Part shown: in pieces, positions 33,902 to 42,336 of the stretch
Numbering within the stretch: position 1 is the first letter of the stretch
How the letters are laid out: every line of letters begins with the position of its first letter
Assembly (NCBI GenBank): GCA_947084935.1
Contig: CAMTUH010000012.1
Coordinates: 50,939 to 114,938, forward strand
Direction: 5' to 3'
DNA from: CAMTUH01 sp947084935
GTDB taxonomy: Bacteria > Pseudomonadota > Gammaproteobacteria > Coxiellales > Coxiellaceae
Length of the DNA stretch: 64,000 bases
Translations under genes and position numbers: made by a program
Notes under the pieces: model-generated
Seen by the model: only the letters and a program-made list of their open reading frames with translations
The model's database searches: none
What the model was told of the DNA's origin: nothing

Positions 33902-35815
33902 ATGGTAACCATCACATTAACCGACGGCAGTCGAAAAGAGTTTCCGAAACCCGTAACCGTGTACGCGGTTGCGGAATCGATTGGTCCTGGTTTGGCAAAA
34001 GCTGCGCTGGCTGCAAAAGTCAACGATCAGCTCGTCGATACTGCTTATCTTATTGAAAAAGACGCGACCCTCAAAATTATTACGGACAAAGATTCCGAGG
34101 GCTTAGAAATTATTCGTCATTCCACGGCGCATTTGTTGGCGCATGCGGTGAAGCAATTATTTCCGTCGGCGCAAGTGACGATTGGCCCGGTCATCGAAGA
34201 CGGTTTTTATTATGACTTTGCTTTTGAGCGCCCGTTTACGCCTGAAGATCTTGAGCGCATTGAAGCGAAAATGAATGAAATTGTGAAAGCAGATTTGAAA
34301 GTCGAGCGACAAGTTTTAGATCGAAAATCCGCGCTGAGCTTATTTGAAAAAATGGGCGAATTATATAAAATACAAATTATTAAAGATATTCCCGCGGATG
34401 AACCGTTAACCGCGTATCGACAAGACGACTTCATTGATCTTTGTCGCGGTCCACACGTCCCGCGCACGGGCCTTTTAAAAGCGTTCAAACTCACTAAAGT
34501 GGCCGGTGCTTATTGGCGTGGTGACAGCAATAATGAAATGTTGCAACGTATTTATGGAACGGCTTGGTCCGATAAAAAAGCGCTCGACCTGTATTTAAAA
34601 CGTTTAGAAGAAGCTGAAAAACGCGACCACCGTCTGCTCGCGAAAAAAATGGATCTCTTTCATTTTCAGCCGGAAGCGCCGGGGTGTGTTTTTTGGCACC
34701 CGAACGGATGGGCGATCGTTCGGGCTATTCGTGAATACACACGCAATTTTTTAAATAAACGGGGTTATCAAGAAGTCAATACGCCGCAGATGGTCGACGT
34801 GACTTTGTGGGAACAGTCGGGTCACATGAGCAAATTTGGCGATGATATTTTCACTTTAGAAGCTGAGAAGCGAAATTACGCGATTAAACCGATGAGTTGC
34901 CCGTGCCATGTTCAAATCTTCAAACAGGGAATTAAAAGTTACCGCGACTTGCCGATTCGGTATGCGGAGTTTGGTGCCTGCCATCGAAACGAGCCTTCGG
35001 GAAGCTTGCATGGTTTGATGCGCGTTCGTTCGTTCGTCCAAGACGACGGCCATATTTTTTGCACGGAAGAACACATTCAGTCGGAAGTCTCGGCGTTTAT
35101 CGATCAGCTGCACGAAGTGTATGCCGATTTTGGGTTTACTGAGGTCATCCACAAACTGTCTACGCGACCCGAAAAACGCGTCGGCAGCGATGCCCTATGG
35201 GACAAAGCCGAGAAAGCCCTGGCCAACGCGCTCGATGCCAAAGGTGTTCGTTGGGATCTTCAGCCGGGAGAGGGGGCTTTTTACGGCCCTAAAATTGAAT
35301 TTTCACTGCGCGATTGCATCGGCCGGGTTTGGCAGTGTGGGACCATGCAGGTCGATTTTTCGATGGCCGACCGTCTGGACGCGCACTACATTGCAGAAGA
35401 TGGCTCGAAAAAGCCCCCGGTGATGCTGCACCGAGCCCTGTTTGGCTCTATTGAGCGGTTTTTGGGGATTTTGCTGGAGGAATACGAGGGTAAATTACCC
35501 TTGTGGTTAGCCCCCGTACAGGTTATTGTCATGAACATTACGGATCATCAAGCCGAATACGCCACGCAAATCGCAGAAGATCTAAAAAATCTTGGCCTTA
35601 GAGCACGATCGGACTTGAGAAATGAGAAGATCGGCTTTAAAATCCGCGAACACACTATTGCGCGTGTGCCCTATCAGGTGGTGATCGGTGACCGAGAGTT
35701 AGCCGATCGCACTTTATCGGTTCGCACTCAAGATGGTGACAAGACCGCCACGGTAACGTTAGACGCCTTTGTAAGACAATTACAGGCGGAAATTAACCAG
35801 CGCGGTCGGCAATAA
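33902..35815 (+). CDS. thrS: Threonyl-tRNA synthetase
   Basis: The 637 residues have the standard ThrRS order: TGS domain (1-62, ITLTDGSRKEFPKPV), editing domain (63-225, HSTAHLLAHAVKQLFP with its HxxxH and later CRGPH), catalytic core with PMSCPCHVQIFK (zinc Cys), FGACHRNEPSGSLHGLMRVR, and an anticodon-binding domain from about 535. It begins the cluster thrS-infC-rpmI-rplT-pheS-pheT-ihfA. The upstream flank is the tRNA remnant, so its native promoter may have been displaced. Confidence 0.97.
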   Translation: MVTITLTDGSRKEFPKPVTVYAVAESIGPGLAKAALAAKVNDQLVDTAYLIEKDATLKIITDKDSEGLEIIRHSTAHLLAHAVKQLFPSAQVTIGPVIEDGFYYDFAFERPFTPEDLERIEAKMNEIVKADLKVERQVLDRKSALSLFEKMGELYKIQIIKDIPADEPLTAYRQDDFIDLCRGPHVPRTGLLKAFKLTKVAGAYWRGDSNNEMLQRIYGTAWSDKKALDLYLKRLEEAEKRDHRLLAKKMDLFHFQPEAPGCVFWHPNGWAIVRAIREYTRNFLNKRGYQEVNTPQMVDVTLWEQSGHMSKFGDDIFTLEAEKRNYAIKPMSCPCHVQIFKQGIKSYRDLPIRYAEFGACHRNEPSGSLHGLMRVRSFVQDDGHIFCTEEHIQSEVSAFIDQLHEVYADFGFTEVIHKLSTRPEKRVGSDALWDKAEKALANALDAKGVRWDLQPGEGAFYGPKIEFSLRDCIGRVWQCGTMQVDFSMADRLDAHYIAEDGSKKPPVMLHRALFGSIERFLGILLEEYEGKLPLWLAPVQVIVMNITDHQAEYATQIAEDLKNLGLRARSDLRNEKIGFKIREHTIARVPYQVVIGDRELADRTLSVRTQDGDKTATVTLDAFVRQLQAEINQRGRQ

Positions 35816-35831
35816 CAGAGGGGGAATACAC

Positions 35832-36404
35832 ATTAGAGAAAAGCGAACGCGCGTTAATCGACAGATTCGCGTACCCGAAGTTCGTTTGATTGACGGAGAC
35901 GGCAATCAGGTTGGCGTGGTGAACACTGATAAAGCCATCGTGATGGCTGAAGAGGCCGGTTTGGATTTGGTGGAAATATCACCGAATTCAAAACCACCGG
36001 TTTGCCGGATCATGGATTTCGGAAAATATCAATTCGAACAAAGTAAGAAACGAGCAGCTCAGAAGAAAAAGCAGCGACTCATTCACGTGAAGGAAGTGAA
36101 ATTCCGGCCAGCAACGGACATCGGTGATTACCGAGTGAAATTGCGGAAAATCGCCACTTTCTTGGATCGTGGGGATAAAGTTAAAGTCAGCTTGCGTTTT
36201 CGGGGTCGAGAAATGCAGCATCGACAACTGGGTTTGGATTTGCTGAATCGCATTAAAAACGATTTGGAAAACGTGATAGTCGAACAAGAGCCTCGCTTAG
36301 AGGGTCGGCAAATTACGATGGTTTTGATGAGGGGCAAATCGGAAGGACAGCAAAAAAAGGCCGATGAAAGCAGTAACGAAGTGAATACAGTGAATAATGA
36401 ATAA
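35832..36404 (+). CDS. infC: Translation initiation factor IF-3 (ATT start)
   Basis: The 190-residue IF-3 keeps the subunits apart and checks the start codon. The family N-terminus (REKRTRVNRQIRVPEVRLID) can be read only from an ATT at 35832, which has a GGGGG box 7 nt upstream. AUU starts are the hallmark of infC and let IF-3 repress its own synthesis. Other motifs are GVDLVEIS-like LDLVEISPNSKPPVCRIMD and VSLRFRGREMQHRQLG. The gene follows thrS by 16 bp. A TTG at 35886 is the first conventional start but would cut off conserved sequence. Confidence 0.93.
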   Translation: MREKRTRVNRQIRVPEVRLIDGDGNQVGVVNTDKAIVMAEEAGLDLVEISPNSKPPVCRIMDFGKYQFEQSKKRAAQKKKQRLIHVKEVKFRPATDIGDYRVKLRKIATFLDRGDKVKVSLRFRGREMQHRQLGLDLLNRIKNDLENVIVEQEPRLEGRQITMVLMRGKSEGQQKKADESSNEVNTVNNE

Positions 36405-36413
36405 GGTGAACAC

Positions 36414-36611
36414 ATGCCAAAATTAAAAACGAATCGAGGCGCAGCCAAGCGATTCAAAAAAACTGGATCCGGTAAATTTAAACGCTCCGCCGCGAATCAC
36501 AATCATATTTTGACGAAGAAATCGCACAAGCGTAAACGTCGTCTGCGTGGAGTGAAGTTAGTGGGCGCGCGCGATCAAAAATCCGTAGAACGCATGCTTG
36601 TAGCTGAATAG
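36414..36611 (+). CDS. rpmI: 50S ribosomal protein L35
   Basis: The 65-residue basic protein reads MPKLKTNRGAAKRFKKTGSG at the start and KSHKRKRRLRG in the middle, both standard for L35. It follows infC by 9 bp. L20 made from the next gene normally represses this operon in related bacteria. That control is not visible here. Confidence 0.96.
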   Translation: MPKLKTNRGAAKRFKKTGSGKFKRSAANHNHILTKKSHKRKRRLRGVKLVGARDQKSVERMLVAE

Positions 36612-36621
36612 AATAACATAA

Positions 36622-36650
36622 CGTAGGTTGGGCTCCGCGAAGCCCAATAG
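36622..36650. repeat. Short GTAGGTTGGGCT repeat inside the rpmI-rplT gap
   Basis: GTAGGTTGGGCTCCGCGAAG continues to CCCAATAG, and TTGGGCT/AGCCCAA can form a small hairpin. It is a shortened member of the family seen at 40-108. Its position, between two ribosomal protein genes of one operon, shows insertion without loss of co-transcription. Confidence 0.65.
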
Positions 36651-36669
36651 AAATGAGAGAGGAAATATC

Positions 36670-37026
36670 ATGCCAAGAGTAAAACGTGGGGTAACTGCCC
36701 GAGCGCGACATAAAAAATTATTGGGCAAAGCCAAAGGCTATTACGGTGCGCGCAGTCGTGTTTATCGCGTGGCAAAACAATCCGTTATTAAGGCCGCTCA
36801 ATACGCGTATCGCGATCGCAAACAGCGCAAACGCGAATTTCGAGCACTGTGGATTATTCGCATCAATGCTGCAGCACGACCGCACGGTCTTTCCTACAGT
36901 CGTTTGATGAACGGATTGCAAAAAGCATCCGTCGCCATCGATCGAAAAATGTTAGCGGATTTGGCGGTGAACGATGCCATGGCGTTCGGTCGACTGGCGG
37001 AAAAGGCAAAAGCCGCTTTGGAATAA
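36670..37026 (+). CDS. rplT: 50S ribosomal protein L20
   Basis: The 118 residues begin MPRVKRGVTARARHKKLL and continue KAKGYYGARSRVYRVAKQSV, the known L20 N-terminus. The ATG at 36670 has GAGAGGAA upstream and is preferred over the longer open frame. L20 is an early assembly protein of the large subunit and often an autogenous repressor. It is separated from rpmI by a short repeat and followed by pheS after 14 bp. Confidence 0.96.
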   Translation: MPRVKRGVTARARHKKLLGKAKGYYGARSRVYRVAKQSVIKAAQYAYRDRKQRKREFRALWIIRINAAARPHGLSYSRLMNGLQKASVAIDRKMLADLAVNDAMAFGRLAEKAKAALE

Positions 37027-37040
37027 GGTTTACCTAAAGG

Positions 37041-38024
37041 ATGAGCGATCTTCAGTCCATTCTAGCAACCGCTCGAAAATCCGTACAAGAAGCCTCCGAC
37101 TTATCTGCGCTGGATAGAGTTCGCGTTCACTATTTAGGAAAAAAGGGTGAACTGACGGAATTATTGAAATCCGTTGCGAATTTATCCGTTGAAGAACGCC
37201 CTGTTTTAGGGAAAGCGATCAACGAAGCGAAACGCGAAATTCAAGCGCTGATCGGTGAAAAATCACAGGCGTTACTGAATCAAGAAGTCCAACAAAAATT
37301 ATCTACCCAAAAAATTGATGTGACTTTGCGCGGTCGATACGACGATTTGGGTGCAATCCATCCTATCACGCGCGTGTTGGAGCGCGTCAGTGAATTATTC
37401 GCTGGGCTCGGATTTAAAATTGCAGAAGGACCAGAAATTGAAGACGATTATCATAATTTTGAAGCGCTGAATATTCCGGCCGATCATCCCGCGCGCGCCA
37501 TGCAGGATACTTTTTATCTTTCGGGGGATCGATTGCTGCGAACGCATACGTCACCGGTGCAAGTGCGCGAGTTAGAGCAACACGGTGTACCCATTCGTTT
37601 GATTGCCGTGGGTCGCGTGTTTCGGCGGGATTTGGATCAAACGCACACGCCCGTCTTTCACCAAGTGGAAGGATTGGTCGTCAATGAAAAATCTACGTTG
37701 GCAGATTTAAAAGGGTTATTACAGCATTTCATCAATCACTTTTTTGAAAGCGACGTCAAAATACGATTTCGTCCGTCTTATTTTCCGTTTACCGAACCGT
37801 CTGCGGAAGTCGATATTTACCGACCGAGCACGGGCCGTTGGCTGGAAGTGTTGGGTTGTGGAATGGTGCATCCCAATGTATTGCGACAGGTAAAAGTCGA
37901 TCCTAATAAATATTCCGGATTTGCGTTTGGTATTGGTTTGGATCGATTAGCGATGTTGCGTTACGACATTCCCGATCTGCGGTTATTTTTTGAAAACGAT
38001 TTACGATTTTTGAGTCAGTTTTAA
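37041..38024 (+). CDS. pheS: Phenylalanyl-tRNA synthetase alpha subunit
   Basis: The 327 residues match PheS: an N-terminal coiled coil (about 1-90), then the class II core with GPEIEDDYHNFEALNIPADH, HTSPVQVRELE, PTFHQVEG-like TPVFHQVEGLVV and GFAFGIGLDRLAMLRYDI (motif 3). It pairs with PheT to charge tRNA-Phe. The pheT start follows the stop after 1 bp. Confidence 0.96.
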   Translation: MSDLQSILATARKSVQEASDLSALDRVRVHYLGKKGELTELLKSVANLSVEERPVLGKAINEAKREIQALIGEKSQALLNQEVQQKLSTQKIDVTLRGRYDDLGAIHPITRVLERVSELFAGLGFKIAEGPEIEDDYHNFEALNIPADHPARAMQDTFYLSGDRLLRTHTSPVQVRELEQHGVPIRLIAVGRVFRRDLDQTHTPVFHQVEGLVVNEKSTLADLKGLLQHFINHFFESDVKIRFRPSYFPFTEPSAEVDIYRPSTGRWLEVLGCGMVHPNVLRQVKVDPNKYSGFAFGIGLDRLAMLRYDIPDLRLFFENDLRFLSQF

Positions 38025-38025
38025 T

Positions 38026-40410
38026 ATGAAAATAAGCGAAACGTGGTTGCGTGAATGGGTTAACCCACGCATCGACACCACACAATTGAGTGAGCAACTG
38101 ACCCTGGCGGGGCTGGAAGTGGAGGCCGTTGATTCGGCAGCTCCCGAATTTAAACGCGTCGTCGTTGGGCTTATCAAAATAACGGAAAAACACCCGCAAG
38201 CCGATCGGCTCAGTGTATGTCGGGTGGATGTGGGGCATGGATCTCAAGTAGATATCGTGTGTGGTGGCAGCAACGTTCGTCCCGGTTTAAAAGTGGCCGT
38301 GGTTTTGGTGGATGGTGAAATCGCTGGCGGCATCAAGATTAAAAAAGCCGCACTTCGCGGGGTGACTTCGCACGGCATGATTTGTTCGGGTCGAGAGCTG
38401 GGTTTGTCGGAGGCAGACGAACAAAAACGCATTCTCGAATTGCCCGACGATGCGCCCATCGGAAAAAACCTGCGTGACTATCTGTCGTTGGATGATGCCG
38501 TCATTGATATTAATCTAACGCCCAATCGCGGTGATTGCTTGAGCATTCGAGGCATTGCGCGAGAAGTCGGTGCGTTGAATCGACTTCGCGTTAAAGCGCC
38601 AACCATCATTCGAAAACCACCAAAAATAAAAGACCGTTTAACAGTTAAGGTTTCTGCAAAAAAAGCGTGCCCTCGTTATTTGGGTCGCGTGATCCGCGAA
38701 ATTAACCCCCGCGCATCGACGCCGATTTGGATGCGTGAGCGACTGCGCCGCAGTGGAGTTCGCTCCGTGCATCCCGTCGTCGACATTACGAATTACGTGA
38801 TGATTGAACTGGGACAGCCGCTGCACGCGTTTGATGGGGATAAGCTTCGCGGTGGGGTAGAGGTGCGTTATGCCAAACGCGGTGAATCGATCACGATTAT
38901 CGACGGGAAAACCGTCACTTTAGAAGACAGAGATTTAGTGATCGCGGATAAAGAACACATCCAAGCCATCGCGGGAATTATGGGTGGAGCTTCATCGGCC
39001 ATCGGATCAGAAACCCAAAATATTTTTTTAGAAAGCGCGTTTTTCAATCCGGGAGGAATTGCGCTATCGGCAAGACGCCTTGGTATACAAAGTGAATCGT
39101 CGTATCGATTTGAGCGTGGCGTGGATTATCTTTTGCAAAAAGACGCGATGGATCGAGCGACAGAATTGTTGTTATTAATTTGCGGCGGCAAGGCGGGTCC
39201 TATAGTCGAATGCCGGGCGGCAGCGGCTTTACCCAAGTCAAAAATGCTGACACTCCGCCGCGATCAAATCGAACGGTTGCTCGGTATTCGTATCCCTGAC
39301 TCAGACGTGAAACGCATTCTCTTGTCTTTAGGTATGGGGATTACAGCCATTTCGAGCGGGTGGAAAATCCGCGTTCCGAGTTATCGCTTTGATCTCAACC
39401 AGGAGGTTGACCTCATCGAAGAATGCGCGCGGCTGTATGGTTACGATCGCATTCCTGCGGCGGCGATGTCGGGAACGTTCGAAATCCCCCTGATTCCGGA
39501 ATCGCGGGTTCCAACGCCCCGTATACGCCGAATGATGGTCGATCACGGCTATTTTGAAGCCATCACCTACAGTTTTGTTGATGATCAATTGCAGCGCTTA
39601 TTAAACCCCGCCGTCACGGCGATTCCCTTGGCTAACCCTTTATCGAGCGATATGAGCGTCTTGCGCTCCAGTCTTTGGCCAGGCTTGATTCAGGTGTTGA
39701 CCTACAATCAATCCCGCCAAATTCAACGCGTTCGCTTGTTTGAAATTGGGATGTGCTTTGCATCGGTGGAGGGGGAATGGCGGCAAATTATCCGACTGGG
39801 TGGCTTGGTTGCTGGTGATGCTCATTCATTACAATGGGGTGAGAAAAGCCGGCCAGTGGGCTTTTTCGACGTTAAAGGGGACGTGGCCTCATTGCTTGCA
39901 TTGACGCTGCAGCCGGATACGTATCGCTTTGTGGCGGAAAGCCACCCGGCGTTGCATCCGGGGCAATCGACAGCTATCTACCACGGAGATCGACGAATTG
40001 GTTATCTGGGGGCGTTACACCCTGATCTCCAGAATCAGTTGAAAGTCGAAGGAGTTCCTTATCTTTTTGAATTAGAACTGGAGTCTATCGCTATCCGGCG
40101 ATTGCCCCGCTACCAGGCAATTTCTCGCTTCCCCGCCATCCGGCGGGATATCGCGGTGGTCGTTGATCAGGAGCTGGAAGTAGGCGCCATTCAACGGGAA
40201 ATTGTCGATTCTGCCGGACAATTATTGAACATGGTCGAGATTTTTGATATATATGCGGGTGAAGGTATTGAATTTGGGAAAAAAAGTGTCGCTATGGGCT
40301 TGACCTTTCAGCACCCATCGCGCACTCTTATAGACGAAGAAATCAATCAAGTCATTGAACGAGTGGTTAATATTCTGGAAAGAACGTTCAATGCGAAACT
40401 GAGGGCGTAG
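38026..40410 (+). CDS. pheT: Phenylalanyl-tRNA synthetase beta subunit
   Basis: The 794 residues are full length. The N-terminus (MKISETWLREWVNPRID) leads to an OB-fold tRNA-binding domain (about 40-150), the B3/B4 editing region (about 200-400), a B5 domain, and a C-terminal FDX anticodon-binding domain (ISRFPAIRRDIAVVVDQ, about 700-794). It ends 3 bp before ihfA. Confidence 0.96.
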   Translation: MKISETWLREWVNPRIDTTQLSEQLTLAGLEVEAVDSAAPEFKRVVVGLIKITEKHPQADRLSVCRVDVGHGSQVDIVCGGSNVRPGLKVAVVLVDGEIAGGIKIKKAALRGVTSHGMICSGRELGLSEADEQKRILELPDDAPIGKNLRDYLSLDDAVIDINLTPNRGDCLSIRGIAREVGALNRLRVKAPTIIRKPPKIKDRLTVKVSAKKACPRYLGRVIREINPRASTPIWMRERLRRSGVRSVHPVVDITNYVMIELGQPLHAFDGDKLRGGVEVRYAKRGESITIIDGKTVTLEDRDLVIADKEHIQAIAGIMGGASSAIGSETQNIFLESAFFNPGGIALSARRLGIQSESSYRFERGVDYLLQKDAMDRATELLLLICGGKAGPIVECRAAAALPKSKMLTLRRDQIERLLGIRIPDSDVKRILLSLGMGITAISSGWKIRVPSYRFDLNQEVDLIEECARLYGYDRIPAAAMSGTFEIPLIPESRVPTPRIRRMMVDHGYFEAITYSFVDDQLQRLLNPAVTAIPLANPLSSDMSVLRSSLWPGLIQVLTYNQSRQIQRVRLFEIGMCFASVEGEWRQIIRLGGLVAGDAHSLQWGEKSRPVGFFDVKGDVASLLALTLQPDTYRFVAESHPALHPGQSTAIYHGDRRIGYLGALHPDLQNQLKVEGVPYLFELELESIAIRRLPRYQAISRFPAIRRDIAVVVDQELEVGAIQREIVDSAGQLLNMVEIFDIYAGEGIEFGKKSVAMGLTFQHPSRTLIDEEINQVIERVVNILERTFNAKLRA

Positions 40411-40413
40411 CCA

Positions 40414-40725
40414 ATGGCACTCACAAAAGCAGATCTGGCGGAATACTTATTTAATTCGGTAGGGTTGAACAAACGTGAAGCGAAAGATCTCGTTGAAATC
40501 TTTTTTGAAGAGATACGGGGTTCTTTAGAAAAAGGTGAAGCCGTCAAATTGTCGGGCTTTGGGAATTTTAATTTGCGAGATAAATCCGAGCGCCCGGGTC
40601 GTAATCCGAAAACCGGTGAAGAAATTCCGATCACCGCACGTCGAGTGGTGACGTTTCGTGCAGGACACAAACTGAAATCCAGGGTGGAGAAAAATGTCAA
40701 ACCAAAAGGCGAAAGCGAATCCTAA
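40414..40725 (+). CDS. ihfA: Integration host factor alpha subunit
   Basis: The 103-residue DNA-bending protein starts MALTKADLAEYLFNSVGLNK and holds the beta-arm sequence GRNPKTGEEIPITARRVVTF, with the intercalating proline in the NPKTG region. IHF works as a heterodimer with IhfB. The position after pheT is conserved in gammaproteobacteria. Its last 32 bp overlap the MerR-family gene. Confidence 0.96.
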   Translation: MALTKADLAEYLFNSVGLNKREAKDLVEIFFEEIRGSLEKGEAVKLSGFGNFNLRDKSERPGRNPKTGEEIPITARRVVTFRAGHKLKSRVEKNVKPKGESES

Positions 40726-41071
40726 AAGCGGCGTTGAATTACCGCCAATCCCAGAAAAACTGTATTTTACCATCGGCGAAGTCAGTCGCTTGTGCGCACT
40801 GCGACCACACGTGTTGCGTTATTGGGAACAAGAATTCAATCAATTATCTCCAACCAAGCGGCGTGGCAATCGTCGCTATTATCAGTTGCGCGATGTTCTG
40901 TTGGTGAGAAAAATCCGAACGCTCCTTTACGAGGAAGGATATACCATCGAGGGGGCACGTCTGAAATTATCTGGAGAGTCCGCTAAGAACGACCCCCAAC
41001 AAAAAACGCAGCTGGCACTGCGCACGGCCATAAACGAGTTAGAAAAAATGGCTGCTGAACTTACCTCGTAG
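40694..41071 (+). CDS. MerR family transcriptional regulator
   Basis: The 125 residues hold a MerR-type winged helix: YFTIGEVSRLCALRPHVLRY, then WEQEF, RRGNRRYYQLRDVLLVRKIR, and a short helix with YEEGYTIEGARLKL. No metal-binding cysteine cluster is seen, so it resembles the small MerR proteins that follow ihfA in many gammaproteobacteria. The target is unknown. It overlaps ihfA by 32 bp and so depends on that operon. Confidence 0.88.
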   Translation: MSNQKAKANPKSGVELPPIPEKLYFTIGEVSRLCALRPHVLRYWEQEFNQLSPTKRRGNRRYYQLRDVLLVRKIRTLLYEEGYTIEGARLKLSGESAKNDPQQKTQLALRTAINELEKMAAELTS

Positions 41072-41075
41072 CGAG

Positions 41076-41170
41076 TACCGAAGCGAGGGGATCCTTTTGC
41101 AGGCAAATAAAGCGCAGGAGGGCGGAGCCCGACGAGCCATTGCCGGAAAAAGGATCCCCTCGCTTCGGTA
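41076..41170. repeat. Palindromic repeat (TACCGAAGCGAGGGGATCCTTTT ends)
   Basis: TACCGAAGCGAGGGGATCCT and its exact inverse (AGGATCCCCTCGCTTCGGTA) flank a 45-bp centre that includes TTGCAGGCAAATAAAGCGCA. The same centre appears at 63870-63900. The hairpin sits right after the merR stop and before tRNA-Pro and may end transcription. Confidence 0.8.
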
Positions 41171-41238
41171 TTTACTGTGTGGTATTTTACTACCCGCGAA
41201 GAAATGTAATGAGCGGGTGACATTATAATAGCGGTTCA

Positions 41239-41318
<80 letters not shown>

Positions 41319-41380
41319 ATCTTGATTCTCATCGAAATAATGATAGATTAAACACTGCAGCTTAATTTTAGGGATACATG

Positions 41381-41557
41381 ATGGATAAAAAATTATTGGA
41401 TATTTTGGCGTGCCCGGTGTGTAAAGGTAAATTGATTTACAAAGAGGACGTGCAAGAATTGATTTGTCGATTCGACAAAATGGCTTATCCAATTCGCGAT
41501 GGGATTCCCGTGATGTTAATTGATGAAGCACGACGTTTAACGGACAGAGAGGTTTAA
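41381..41557 (+). CDS. YcaR/Trm112-like small zinc-ribbon protein
   Basis: A 58-residue frame reads MDKKLLDILACPVCKGKLIY, then KEDVQELICRFDKMAYPIRD and GIPVML, ending at TAA. This is close to E. coli YcaR, the Trm112-like family, with CPVC and a later single Cys as probable metal ligands. An adjacent ATG at 41378 could add one residue. In E. coli, too, ycaR lies just before kdsB, and here kdsB follows after 5 bp. The molecular role in bacteria is not established. Confidence 0.9.
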   Translation: MDKKLLDILACPVCKGKLIYKEDVQELICRFDKMAYPIRDGIPVMLIDEARRLTDREV

Positions 41558-41562
41558 CCATA

Positions 41563-42324
41563 ATGTCATTCCGTGTCATCATTCCGATGCGCTACCATTC
41601 TTCCCGATTACCTGCAAAAGCACTCGCCGACATCGCCGGTAAACCGATGATCCAACACGTGCACGAACGCGCTATTGAAAGTGGCGCCGAAGACGTGGTC
41701 ATCGCCACCGATGATAAGCGGATTTCTGAAGTCGCAAAAGCATTCGGTGCAAATGTCTGCATGACTTCACCCGATCATCACTCTGGAACCGAACGATTGG
41801 CCGAAGCGGTGGTGGCGTTGGGTATTGAAGACGATGAAATCGTCGTGTGTGTTCAGGGCGACGAGCCCATGATTCCCCCGGAGGTTATTCGCCGAGTGGC
41901 TGAAGATTTGGACGAACACGATAACGTTAAGGTATCCAGTGTTTGTATACCGATTACGGACGTAGAGGAACTGTTTAATCCCGCCGCCGTTAAAGTAGTC
42001 ATGAATCATCGGAATTACGCGCTTTATTTCAGTCGGGCGCCGATCCCCTGGGTGCGAGACAGTTTTCCGGATAAGAAGAAGATTAAGTTGAACGGTCATT
42101 TTTTCCGTCACGTGGGGATTTACGCCTATCGCGCGGGATTTTTACAAGAATACATGGCTTGGGAGTCGTGTCTGCCTGAAGAAATGGAATCGTTAGAGCA
42201 GCTTCGAATTTTATGGAACGGTAGCCGGATACACATGGTCATTCATAAAGGCAAGTTGCCACCGGGCGTAGATACCGAAGAAGATCTGCAGCGCGTTCGC
42301 CAGTATGCAAAGACAAAATCATGA
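41563..42324 (+). CDS. kdsB: CMP-KDO synthetase (3-deoxy-manno-octulosonate cytidylyltransferase)
   Basis: The 253 residues start MSFRVIIPMRYHSSRLPAKA and then GKPMIQHVHERA, the nucleotidyltransferase signature. VQGDEPMIPPEVI and YFSRAPIPWVRD are also typical. The enzyme makes CMP-KDO for the lipopolysaccharide inner core. It is co-transcribed with the YcaR-like gene (5-bp gap). Confidence 0.95.
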   Translation: MSFRVIIPMRYHSSRLPAKALADIAGKPMIQHVHERAIESGAEDVVIATDDKRISEVAKAFGANVCMTSPDHHSGTERLAEAVVALGIEDDEIVVCVQGDEPMIPPEVIRRVAEDLDEHDNVKVSSVCIPITDVEELFNPAAVKVVMNHRNYALYFSRAPIPWVRDSFPDKKKIKLNGHFFRHVGIYAYRAGFLQEYMAWESCLPEEMESLEQLRILWNGSRIHMVIHKGKLPPGVDTEEDLQRVRQYAKTKS

Positions 42325-42336
42325 GGATGAGGCAGA

